Shown: positions 24,826-32,753 of the stretch, one piece after another
How the letters are laid out: each line of letters begins with the position of its first letter
Numbering within the stretch: the stretch's first letter is position 1
Assembly: GCA_965248075.1 (NCBI GenBank)
Contig: CBDFIL010000003.1
Coordinates: 806,001 to 870,000 of the forward strand
Direction of reading: 5' to 3'
Source: VXNE01 sp965248075
GTDB taxonomy: Bacteria; Pseudomonadota; Gammaproteobacteria; Pseudomonadales; Azotimanducaceae
DNA length: 64,000 nt
The notes under the pieces: generated by a model
Told to the model about the DNA's origin: nothing
Seen by the model: the letters and a program-made list of their open reading frames with translations, nothing else
Database searches by the model: none
Translations under genes and position numbers: made by a program

Positions 24826-26058
24826 ATGCCGCTCCTCGAACTGTTTCGCGTCGCGTTCGAGGCGCTGCGCGTCAACCTGATGCGGAGCATCCTCACCATG
24901 CTCGGCATCATCATCGGCGTGGCCGCGGTGATCGCCATGGTCACCGTGGGCGCCGGCGCCCAGGCCGAGGTCGACCGGCAGATCAGTTCTCTCGGCAGCA
25001 ACCTGTTCATTGTGATGTCGGGCGCCCGCCGCCGCGGGGGCGTGCGTTCGGCCACCGGCGCCGAGCTGACGCTCACCGAGGCCGACGCACGGGCAATGAA
25101 GGCAGAGATTCCCGAAATCGTCGCCGCGGCGCCCACCATGCGCGGCGGAGCACAGGTGGTCGTGGGCAATACCAACTGGTCGACCACGGTGCAGGGCGTC
25201 GACAACGAGTACCTCGTGGCGCGGGGCTGGCAAATCGAAGAAGGCCGGGACCTGGAGGCGCAGGAAATCCGTACGGGCGCCAAGGTCGCCATCCTCGGTG
25301 CGACCGTCGCGACGGAGCTCTTCGGCGCAGGCAATGCGATCGGCCAGACCGTGCGGGTCAAGAACGTGCCGTTCGAGGTGGTCGGCACCCTGGTCGCGAA
25401 GGGACAGAGCAGCATGGGATCGGACCAGGACGACATCGTCATGATGCCCCTGCAGGCGGCGCGCGGGCGCGTGCTAGGCCGGCTCGGTCACCGCTCCGAC
25501 AGCGTCTCGGTGATCTTCGTCTCCGTCGCCGAAGCCTGGATGATGGACGACGTCGAGGCCCAGATCGGCTCGGTGATGCGCCAGCGACACCGCGTCACCG
25601 GCGACAAGGAGGACAGCTTCACCATCCGCAACATGTCGGAAATCGTGGAGACCCGGGCCGAGGCGCGGCAGGTCTTCAACTTGCTCCTCGCGGCCGTCGC
25701 CTCGGTGTCGCTGGTGGTCGGCGGCATCGGCATCATGAACATCATGCTCGTCTCCGTGACCGAGCGGACGCGGGAGATCGGCCTGCGCATGGCCGTCGGG
25801 GCCAAGGGGCGCGACATCCTGCTGCAGTTCCTGGTGGAAGCCGTGGCCCTGTGCCTGGCCGGCGGCTTCCTCGGCATCCTGATCGCCCTCGTGCTAACGT
25901 TCGGCATCGGCTGGATCGCGGAGTGGCCCATGCTGCTGCAGTGGCCCGTCGTCGTCATGGCGCTCGGTTTCTCGGGCGCGATCGGCATCTTCTTCGGGTT
26001 CTATCCGGCCCGAAAGGCCGCCGCGAAGGACCCCATCGAGGCGTTGCGCACGGAGTGA
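24826..26058 (+). CDS. macB: MacB-type permease subunit
   Basis: 410-residue FtsX-like permease. N-terminal TM segment (RSILTMLGIIIGVAAVIAMV), a large periplasmic domain (about 46-280), then three TM helices including VVGGIGIMNIMLVSVTERTR and a C-terminal GIFFGFYPARKAAAKDPIEA, the hallmark of MacB permeases. Together with the two upstream genes it forms a mechanotransmission-type ABC exporter for peptides, macrolides or lipoproteins; the substrate is unknown. Confidence 0.94.
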   Translation: MPLLELFRVAFEALRVNLMRSILTMLGIIIGVAAVIAMVTVGAGAQAEVDRQISSLGSNLFIVMSGARRRGGVRSATGAELTLTEADARAMKAEIPEIVAAAPTMRGGAQVVVGNTNWSTTVQGVDNEYLVARGWQIEEGRDLEAQEIRTGAKVAILGATVATELFGAGNAIGQTVRVKNVPFEVVGTLVAKGQSSMGSDQDDIVMMPLQAARGRVLGRLGHRSDSVSVIFVSVAEAWMMDDVEAQIGSVMRQRHRVTGDKEDSFTIRNMSEIVETRAEARQVFNLLLAAVASVSLVVGGIGIMNIMLVSVTERTREIGLRMAVGAKGRDILLQFLVEAVALCLAGGFLGILIALVLTFGIGWIAEWPMLLQWPVVVMALGFSGAIGIFFGFYPARKAAAKDPIEALRTE

Positions 26059-26060
26059 GC

Positions 26061-26891
26061 ATGGCAGCCGTCACCGACGAACTGATCGAACTGCGCGATC
26101 TGCGCTTCCACTTCCGCGATTGGACACCCGCGCGCTCCGACGCACAGGATCTGGTCCTGCTCCACGGCTACACGGGCCACGTCCGCTCGTGGGACGCCTT
26201 CGCCGAAGCCATGTCTTCCGACTACCGCGTGCTCGCCCTCGACCAGCGCGGTCACGGCGAGACGGGGTGGGCGGCGCCAGACCGGTACGGCACGTTCGAG
26301 ATGGTCGCGGACCTCGATGCGTTCGTCGCCGCACTTGGGCTCGATCGCTTCGTCCTCCTCGGCCTCTCCATGGGCGGCATCGTCGCCATCGAGTACGCGG
26401 GCCGGCGCCCCTCCGCTCTGGAACGCCTGGTCGTCGTCGACATCGCCCCCGAGATCGCCACGGCAGGTATGCGCAACATCGGCCAGAGCGTCGCGCGCAG
26501 CGACGTGTTCTGTTCCGTCGAAGAGGCCTTCGCCCGGGCCCGGGAAGACAACCCCATACCGCCCGAGGCGCATCACTTCCACCGCGTCCGGAACTCGCTG
26601 ATGCGCACCGGGGACGGCCGCTGGACGTACCGTTACGACCGGGCGTTGCGCGATCCCGACAACGCCCGACCGCGTCCCTCGGTCGAGGAAGGCTGGCGCT
26701 CCGTCGCCGCCATCGACGTACCGACCCTGTTGATCCGGGGCGAGGACAGCAACATCCTGGACCGCGAGGTGGCCGATCGCATGGTCCGCGACATCCCCGA
26801 CTGTCGATTCGTGGAAGTGCCGGGGTCCGGACACTCCGTACCCCTCGACAAGCCCGACGCGTTCCTTGCGGCGGTGCGCACGCTGCTCTGA
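26061..26891 (+). CDS. Alpha/beta-hydrolase
   Basis: 276-residue alpha/beta-hydrolase fold protein. Oxyanion region LLHGYTGHVRSWD, nucleophile elbow GLSMGG, acid in LLIRGEDSN and catalytic histidine in VPGSGHSVPLD. Starts two bases after the permease stop, so it is part of the efflux operon, and its own stop overlaps the next gene (TGATG). Likely an esterase or lactonase; a role linked to the exported or detoxified compound is inference. Confidence 0.92.
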   Translation: MAAVTDELIELRDLRFHFRDWTPARSDAQDLVLLHGYTGHVRSWDAFAEAMSSDYRVLALDQRGHGETGWAAPDRYGTFEMVADLDAFVAALGLDRFVLLGLSMGGIVAIEYAGRRPSALERLVVVDIAPEIATAGMRNIGQSVARSDVFCSVEEAFARAREDNPIPPEAHHFHRVRNSLMRTGDGRWTYRYDRALRDPDNARPRPSVEEGWRSVAAIDVPTLLIRGEDSNILDREVADRMVRDIPDCRFVEVPGSGHSVPLDKPDAFLAAVRTLL

Positions 26892-27430
26892 TGTTCCGTT
26901 CCCTGGTGTGCCGGGTCACACTGGTCCCGATCGCGTTGCTCGCGGCCGCGGGATGTCAGACGACGCTCGAGGAACCGCCGCCCGTGTCGTTTGACCTCTC
27001 CGGGGTCTGGCAACTCAACACCGACGAAAGCGACGCCGCCCCGGATCTCGAGGAAATCCGCCGCCTCGAGGACCGCGACGTCCTGCGTGGCCGGCAACGG
27101 GACGCGGAGGCATCGAGTATCTTCGTGACCGAGGACTTTCCCGTGCTCGACACGTCACGCATGACGATCGAGCAGGACGCCCACTCCATGGGCATCCAGT
27201 ACGCCAACGGCACCTACCGCGACGTTTCCTGGGGCGAGCGCGAACGCGGCTTCTGGGTGATTCGCGCCGGCTGGCACGAAGGCGCCCTCATCATCGACTC
27301 GCGCCGCAACCTGACGCGCGGCCGCGAAACGATGCGCCTCGAACGCGGCGGCCGGCGCCTGCGCGTCGTGGTGGCCGTCGAGACCGGCGGCCGGGACGTC
27401 AACGCCGTGCGGGTGTTCGACCGACGGTGA
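26891..27430 (+). CDS. Small lipoprotein of unknown function
   Basis: 179 residues. Signal peptide with lipobox LLAAAGC, so predicted to be membrane-anchored in the periplasm or outer membrane. The mature part starts with a short beta-rich FDLSGVWQLNTDESDAAP motif seen in lipocalin-like or 'residual-signal' secreted proteins. Last gene of the macA operon, joined by a one-base TGATG overlap. Confidence 0.75.
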   Translation: MFRSLVCRVTLVPIALLAAAGCQTTLEEPPPVSFDLSGVWQLNTDESDAAPDLEEIRRLEDRDVLRGRQRDAEASSIFVTEDFPVLDTSRMTIEQDAHSMGIQYANGTYRDVSWGERERGFWVIRAGWHEGALIIDSRRNLTRGRETMRLERGGRRLRVVVAVETGGRDVNAVRVFDRR

Positions 27431-27648
27431 TCCATGGCCGCTCCTCTGCAGGAACGCCGGCGCGCTCGGTCGGACTTGCCTCGAAACCTCCAATTCCCGG
27501 CCGGACTACGGAGGGGACATTTCTGAATTGGAGAGAAGGGGGCATTTCGACTTTGTGACGACGATGGAGATGCCCTTGACAAGAATCACTGTGGCCACGA
27601 GCATCGTGGCTCACGTGCGGTTTCGGGCCAAATGCCCTGGAGTTCCCT
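27431..27648. other. Intergenic region with a possible insertion-sequence end
   Basis: No gene seen. CAATTCCCGG at 27491 and GGGGACATTTCTGAATTG at 27513 form a loose inverted arrangement; a related GGGACATTTCTG occurs at about 4499. Probably an old element scar plus the promoter of the next small gene. Confidence 0.3.
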
Positions 27649-27846
27649 GTGCGGAAGGTTGAGATCGTCACCCTTACGAAAAGAGCTCGCGAAGTACTGG
27701 ACGAGGCAGAAGAGTGCGAAAAGGAGGCAGCGCGGGTCGCCTCTGACGACCCACAGCGACAGCAAGAACTCCTGACAGAAGCGCGGGTATACAGGTTGAC
27801 CGCGGATGAGTTGGCCTCTGTGGCGCTGGAATTCGCCCAGCAGTGA
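27649..27846 (+). CDS. Small helical protein of unknown function
   Basis: 65 residues starting at GTG. The whole chain is charged and helix-prone (RAREVLDEAEECEKEAARVA ... QQELLTEARVYRLTADELAS), so probably a coiled coil. Its stop overlaps the GTG of the next gene (GTGA), implying coupled expression of the pair. No family recognised. Confidence 0.55.
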   Translation: MRKVEIVTLTKRAREVLDEAEECEKEAARVASDDPQRQQELLTEARVYRLTADELASVALEFAQQ

Positions 27847-28151
27847 CCTCGTCGCCCGTACCAAAGGACGCCAACCGAGCGGAAGTCCTCGCCAAAATAC
27901 AGCAAGCGAACAAAACCACACGTGACAAGACGCGCCTCCGCCAGACCTACGACCGCTCCATCATCGGGATATCGGTCGTCCTGGCCTTCCTGTTTGCGAT
28001 AGGGGCCCTTTTCGCACACGTCTTGGTCGCGGACCATTGGCAGGACAAGGCCGAGTTCCTGGCCACTACGCTGGGGTCCGTTCTCCTCCCAGTCGTAACG
28101 CTGGTCCTCGGCTATTACTTCGGCACGGAGAAGGCGGCGCAGTCGGATTGA
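27843..28151 (+). CDS. Small two-TM membrane protein
   Basis: 102 residues: a basic, helix-prone N-terminus (about 1-40), then TM1 (IIGISVVLAFLFAIGALFAH), a short polar loop, TM2 (LGSVLLPVVTLVLGYYFG) and a brief tail. The GYYFG ending of TM2 is common in membrane effectors and holin-like small proteins of conflict systems, but that link is inference. Overlaps the preceding gene by four bases. Confidence 0.6.
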   Translation: MTSSPVPKDANRAEVLAKIQQANKTTRDKTRLRQTYDRSIIGISVVLAFLFAIGALFAHVLVADHWQDKAEFLATTLGSVLLPVVTLVLGYYFGTEKAAQSD

Positions 28152-28251
28152 CTGTTCGGCCAGGCCCGTCCGTCCGGACCAGGGCGCTAACAGCGTGTCG
28201 GACTTTGGGTCCTCCGCACCGCTTGGACGACGCACCAGCATTTGGTCCCAC

Positions 28252-28296
28252 GGGAGTTTCGCGCCAGCGAAACTCCCAACGCGAACAAAGTTCGCG
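28252..28296. repeat. Double-hairpin repeat (H family), copy 1
   Basis: Hairpin 1: GGGAGTTTCGC, loop GCCA, exact complement. Hairpin 2 two bases later: CGCGAAC, loop AAA, GTTCGCG. The same two-hairpin layout occurs at 37960-37998 and 40241-40281. The surrounding spacer (28152-28423) has no gene. Confidence 0.75.
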
Positions 28297-28423
28297 CGCT
28301 AGCCGGAATGCCCGATCGGCGCTGCCTCAGAGGGTGAACCCTGCGGGCGCGCACAACCACTGCCGACCTGTCTTGCCAGACCACCGCGGCGGCGGATAGT
28401 GCCTGCGTCCCCGCCTGGCCGCG

Positions 28424-30457
28424 TCAACCGCCATGTGCCGGCGCCCCGTACCAGATCGGCGACGACCAGGCGCGCTCCTGGATCGTTGCCGCGATCCCGG
28501 GCCGTGGCTGGAACCCCTCCTGTACCGCCTGCCACGTGGTCCATCGGCAGGTGGGATTCTCCAGCACGCGCACGTAGTACGCCGCGTCGCCGTCGTCCGG
28601 GTCGAAGTCCGGGTCCACCCACACGGTCTTCAGCTCGGTCGCGCCGACATCCTCCGGAATGGAACAGTCGCTCAGGTCCACCGTCGCGCCATTGTCCGGA
28701 CAGCGGTGTGTCTCGGGGTCTACCGCCAGGTCGTCCGAGCAGGCGACATCGTAGACGCGCTCGTTCGTCTGCTTGCGATAGCCCGCGTCATACCACGCCT
28801 TCACGATCTGGACGCGCTGCAAGGGAGCCCCGTGCACATCGCGCTGCGCCCACACCAGGAACTGCGGCGGGGAGGCGTCGCCGGCAACGAGATCGCCGCC
28901 CATGGGAACGCCGCGAACGTAAGCCTGCGCGGTCAGGTCCGCCGCATCGAGGTCGAGTTCGGCAAGGTCGAACCCGCCGAAGAACCGCACGCGTATCCGG
29001 TTGCCGGACGTGCCATACGTTTCCTTGCGGCGGAAGGCGGCGAAGATCGCTTCGCGCGTGTTCTCCTCGGCCCAGACCGCGGCCATTCCCGACGCGCTGA
29101 ACTGTGCACCGCGTATCCCCAGATAGGTGCCCTGTTCCTCGTCGAGCAGGCCGGCCCACTCCTGCGCCTGCGGGGAGAGCCCGGCGATGTAGTCGAGGCG
29201 TTCCCCGGACGCGGGCACGGCGGCGCGGTTCTCGGGCGTACCGGAAGTGGGAGCCGAGCCAAAGTAGTTCGACTCGTCGAAGGACGGGGCGCCGTTGTGC
29301 GTATCGGTCGCCGCGACGAAACCCATCTTGAACGGGTTACCGCGTCCTTCCTGTTCGAGCGCGATGCCGTTCGCGAGCGCCTCGCGCACGTAGCTGCCGT
29401 GCGGGTCGCTCCACTGCGAGATCTTGCCCTTGCGCGTGTTGAGGATCTCGAAGTCGGCCCATTCGTCGTCCGGCGACAGGCGCGGATGCGTCTCGGATGT
29501 GCCCTTCACCTGCGTGATCTCGACCAGCGGTTCGTTGCGCATCCGCATCGCCGCGAACTCCGTATCGACCGCCCGACCGTCGGTGTACTTCAGGCGAAAC
29601 ACCTGTCCGTTGGACTGGTTCGTGTTGTGCGGAATGGCCAGGCTGTCGACGCCCTGGGCACGCAGCCGGTCCATCCACCCCCACAACTTCTCAGGATCGT
29701 TCGAGTCGATCAGGGAGAACGGCCTGATCGGCGCCCTGGACGACTCGAAAATGACGTTGCGGTGATAGGCCGAGGACTCCGGCCGGTCGGTGGACGCGGT
29801 CCATTCGTAGGCAATGAAGGCCGTGAAGTTGCCCGGGTCGTTGTGTCGTTCGGCCGCCATGACGGAGTCGTGCCAAGCGTCCCGGTGCGCGTCGTAGTCG
29901 AACGCCGCAAGCGCCATCGCAGGGTTGTTGGTGCGCCACGCATTGAACCGCACGAGCGCATCGGCCGGCGCAGCACGGAAGGCGCCCATGTTCTCCCGGA
30001 AGAGCACCGAACGCTCCTGGGCCGCCCAGTGCCGGTTGTTCTCCGGCAACGCGTTGACGTTGTGAAACGGGGCCGCGCCGGGCAGCTGCCCCACCCCGGT
30101 CGTCGGGTCCGCCCACTCGGCGATGACGCCCAGGAAGACGCCATGGTCGGTGACCGCGTAGAAGTCGAGGGGCTCCCGCAGCGCCATCTCGACGCCGAAG
30201 GAGTTGGTGAGCGTCTCGCCCTTCGCGTACCGGTAGCTCTCGTCCGGCGACACCTCCGTACCGAGCAGATACGCATCCATGGAGTAGCGCGTGTGCACGT
30301 GGAGGTCACCGAAATAGACATTGCGCTCCGCGTTGTAGCCCGGCGTCGGAGCGCTGTCCGTCGGCTCCGCGCCAAATTCCTGGAGCTGCACCGAGTCGTC
30401 CGAACACCCGGCAAGAATCCACAGCAGCCCCGGCAACCCCATCCATCGCAGTCGCAT
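28424..30457 (-). CDS. DUF3604 lipoprotein, PHP-like metallohydrolase (copy 1)
   Basis: 677 residues. Lipobox ILAGC with Cys18 predicts a lipid-anchored periplasmic or outer-membrane protein. The DUF3604 domain starts GDLHVHTRYSMDAY (His53, His55), followed by VTDHGVFLG, LAIPHNTNQSNGQ, ITQVKGTSETHPRLSPDDEW and AATDTHNG. These histidine/aspartate motifs follow the order of PHP-domain metallophosphoesterases, so a metal-dependent hydrolase is likely (inference; the family is uncharacterised). The C-terminal part has conserved cysteines (ACSDD, HRCPDNGA, DCSIPED, PTCRW) and ends RAWSSPIWYGAP. Closest in type to copy 2. Confidence 0.9.
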   Translation of the reverse strand: MRLRWMGLPGLLWILAGCSDDSVQLQEFGAEPTDSAPTPGYNAERNVYFGDLHVHTRYSMDAYLLGTEVSPDESYRYAKGETLTNSFGVEMALREPLDFYAVTDHGVFLGVIAEWADPTTGVGQLPGAAPFHNVNALPENNRHWAAQERSVLFRENMGAFRAAPADALVRFNAWRTNNPAMALAAFDYDAHRDAWHDSVMAAERHNDPGNFTAFIAYEWTASTDRPESSAYHRNVIFESSRAPIRPFSLIDSNDPEKLWGWMDRLRAQGVDSLAIPHNTNQSNGQVFRLKYTDGRAVDTEFAAMRMRNEPLVEITQVKGTSETHPRLSPDDEWADFEILNTRKGKISQWSDPHGSYVREALANGIALEQEGRGNPFKMGFVAATDTHNGAPSFDESNYFGSAPTSGTPENRAAVPASGERLDYIAGLSPQAQEWAGLLDEEQGTYLGIRGAQFSASGMAAVWAEENTREAIFAAFRRKETYGTSGNRIRVRFFGGFDLAELDLDAADLTAQAYVRGVPMGGDLVAGDASPPQFLVWAQRDVHGAPLQRVQIVKAWYDAGYRKQTNERVYDVACSDDLAVDPETHRCPDNGATVDLSDCSIPEDVGATELKTVWVDPDFDPDDGDAAYYVRVLENPTCRWTTWQAVQEGFQPRPGIAATIQERAWSSPIWYGAPAHGG

Positions 30458-30679
30458 CGCAATCCCCTCCGATAGCGCACTCTCGTGTCGCTCAAAGGTA
30501 ACACGCGTCTGTCGACCCTCGTAACCAGCACACTACGGACAGGTCGCCAGGCAAACGGCACGGGGGCGCACCGGCATTGGCAACTGCCCGGACGTCCCTG
30601 TTCGCACCGGACGGAAGAACATCGCTAACATGGGTCCGTTGCGCCTTTACGTTTCGTCCCCACGAGGCAGGAGACCCCC

Positions 30680-31609
30680 TTGGCACTACACCGGCTGCAG
30701 GAAATGTCCGTGGGAGCGCCCGACCCGGCGCAACTCGACGACTTCTACCGCGAGATCGGCCTCGTCGGCGGGAATCGCCGTTGGGGGACCGCCGACCGGC
30801 CCGACCAGATCCGATTGAGCGAGGCTCCCTACCGGCAACTGCGCGCGCTGCGCATCCTGTGTGAAGACGAAGCCGACCTCGCGGGCGCGGCGGCCCGCCT
30901 CGACGGGCTCGGCGTCGCCTACGACCTTCGGAACGGGCAATTGACCGTCCGGGATCCGGTCAACGAGTGGACCTACGTCGTGGAACCCGGCGCGGTGGCC
31001 GACGTGCCGCTGCAGCCGAAACGCGTCATGAACTTCCCGGGCGAGCGCAACCGTCTTGGCAAGCGCGCCGAAGTGATCCTCGAGGAGAAACCCCGCGTGC
31101 CGCGCCGCCTCGGTCACGTGGTGGTCGGTTCGCCCGAACCGCACAAGACCGCCGCGCTCTGCGAGGCCATCGGCTTTCGCGTGTCCGACAGGATCGGGGG
31201 CGGTTTCGCCACGTTCCTGCGCTGCTCGCACGATCACCACAACTTCCTGGTGACGCCCGGACCGGTGCCCTACCTGAACCACTACGCGATAGAACACGAC
31301 GACTTCGACTCCGTGTTCCGCGCGGCGACCCGATACCTGCTCGACAACGGTCAGGAGAACCAGATCGCCGGGCCTGGCCGGCACCAGATCGGCGGCAACA
31401 TCTTCTGGTACCTGCGGGACCCGAGCGGCACGTTCTTCGAGTTCTTCGCGGACATGGACCAGATTGCGGACGACGACGCCTGGACGATCAGGGAGGACTG
31501 GAATCCCATGGACTCCTGGTCCGTCTGGGGCGAGAAGCAGCAGCCGGAAGTGTTCTTCCGTCCGGTCGACATGGAGGCCGTCATCGAGGGCTGGAACCGG
31601 GCGCACTGA
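30680..31609 (+). CDS. VOC-superfamily protein (extradiol dioxygenase-like)
   Basis: 309-residue two-module vicinal-oxygen-chelate protein. Candidate metal ligands are the histidine in RRLGHVVVGSP, the histidine in PYLNHYAIEHDD and the glutamate in GTFFEFFADMDQ, the His-His-Glu set of catechol 2,3-dioxygenase-type enzymes. A TTG start at 30680 is preferred because AGGAGA lies 7 bases upstream. Four bases separate it from the next gene. Probably cleaves or isomerises an aromatic or diketone substrate, unknown which. Confidence 0.85.
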   Translation: MALHRLQEMSVGAPDPAQLDDFYREIGLVGGNRRWGTADRPDQIRLSEAPYRQLRALRILCEDEADLAGAAARLDGLGVAYDLRNGQLTVRDPVNEWTYVVEPGAVADVPLQPKRVMNFPGERNRLGKRAEVILEEKPRVPRRLGHVVVGSPEPHKTAALCEAIGFRVSDRIGGGFATFLRCSHDHHNFLVTPGPVPYLNHYAIEHDDFDSVFRAATRYLLDNGQENQIAGPGRHQIGGNIFWYLRDPSGTFFEFFADMDQIADDDAWTIREDWNPMDSWSVWGEKQQPEVFFRPVDMEAVIEGWNRAH

Positions 31610-31613
31610 ACCG

Positions 31614-32732
31614 ATGAGCCGAACGATCGACACGCTGATCGCGGAAATCCACGACCACCACGAGATACTGGATGCGACCGCGGCCGAAGCGGACCGCCTC
31701 GGCACAGCGCCGGACGCACTGGTGGCTCTCATGCGCGAACTCCGCGTGCCCATGGTGAAGGCGCCCGTTGACGCCGGCGGGGACGGCCTGACCCTCGCAG
31801 AGCAGTTGCGCTACTTCGCCGCGCTCGCCTACGAGAACGCCACCGCCGGCTGGACCGGCTTCAACCATGCGGGGGCCGCGAGCATCGCGGCCGCCAAGCT
31901 GCCCGAGGCCGGGTTCCGGGAAGTGTTCGCCGCGAACCCCGCCCCGTTCTTCGCCGCGGTATCGGCTCCCACCGGTCGCTTCCGCAACACGGCCGGCGGG
32001 CTCGTCGTGAACGGCGTCTGGAAGTTTGCGAGCGGCTGCATGCACGCGGACTGGGCGCTGGTCACCGCCGTCGGCGAGGAGGACTCGCCCGGCCTCCGCC
32101 CGGTGGTCATACCCATGCGCGACATCCGCCGGCAGGGCGAGTGGAACGTGATGGCGCTCAAGGGCACCGCCAGCATCGACCTCGCGTGCGAAGACGTGCA
32201 CGTGCCCGCCGACCGCGTGATCAATCCCATGCAGCCGCCGTTGCGCGGCGGTCCGGAGTTCGGCCTGAGTTTTTTCGTCTACGTGGCCGGAGAGAACCTC
32301 GGCTTCACCCTGGGCGTCGCGGAGCGGTTTCTCGCCGAGGCCAGGGCCCACGCGCGCACGAAATCCCGCGGTTTCAGCAGCACGCTGAGCAGGCGCGAGG
32401 CGTTCGCCTACGAGATCGGCAAGGCGCAGACCCAGTTGGCGAGCGTGCGCGCGCTCGGCATCGCGACGCTGGAAGAAGCCTGGGAGCTGTGCCAGGCGAA
32501 CGGCCAACTCACCGCGTCGCAGGAGAACAAGGTTACGGCCACGACCGCTTACGGTACGAGCCTCTGTGCCGAAGTGGTCTCGCACCTCTTCCACTTCCTC
32601 GGCGCCACGGCGATCTTCGACGACAGCATCCTGCAACGCTGCTTCCGGGACGTGCACGGCTCCGCGCAACATCTCGTGGCGTCGAACGAGGCGTACGATC
32701 GCTACGGCGGGGACCTGCTGGGCGACGGCTGA
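31614..32732 (+). CDS. Acyl-CoA dehydrogenase-fold flavoprotein (HsaA/HpaB-type monooxygenase-like)
   Basis: 372 residues with the acyl-CoA dehydrogenase fold but lacking the usual catalytic signature, closest in layout to flavin-dependent hydroxylases such as HsaA. Recognisable blocks: GGDGLTLAEQLRYFAALAYE, NGVWKFASGCMHADWALVT, VMALKGTASIDLACEDVHVP, and a C-terminal DVHGSAQHLVAS. With the VOC gene four bases upstream it makes a classic hydroxylase plus ring-cleavage pair, suggesting aromatic or steroid-like catabolism (inference). Confidence 0.85.
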   Translation: MSRTIDTLIAEIHDHHEILDATAAEADRLGTAPDALVALMRELRVPMVKAPVDAGGDGLTLAEQLRYFAALAYENATAGWTGFNHAGAASIAAAKLPEAGFREVFAANPAPFFAAVSAPTGRFRNTAGGLVVNGVWKFASGCMHADWALVTAVGEEDSPGLRPVVIPMRDIRRQGEWNVMALKGTASIDLACEDVHVPADRVINPMQPPLRGGPEFGLSFFVYVAGENLGFTLGVAERFLAEARAHARTKSRGFSSTLSRREAFAYEIGKAQTQLASVRALGIATLEEAWELCQANGQLTASQENKVTATTAYGTSLCAEVVSHLFHFLGATAIFDDSILQRCFRDVHGSAQHLVASNEAYDRYGGDLLGDG

Positions 32733-32753
32733 ACGTGGACCGGCCCTGGGGCG

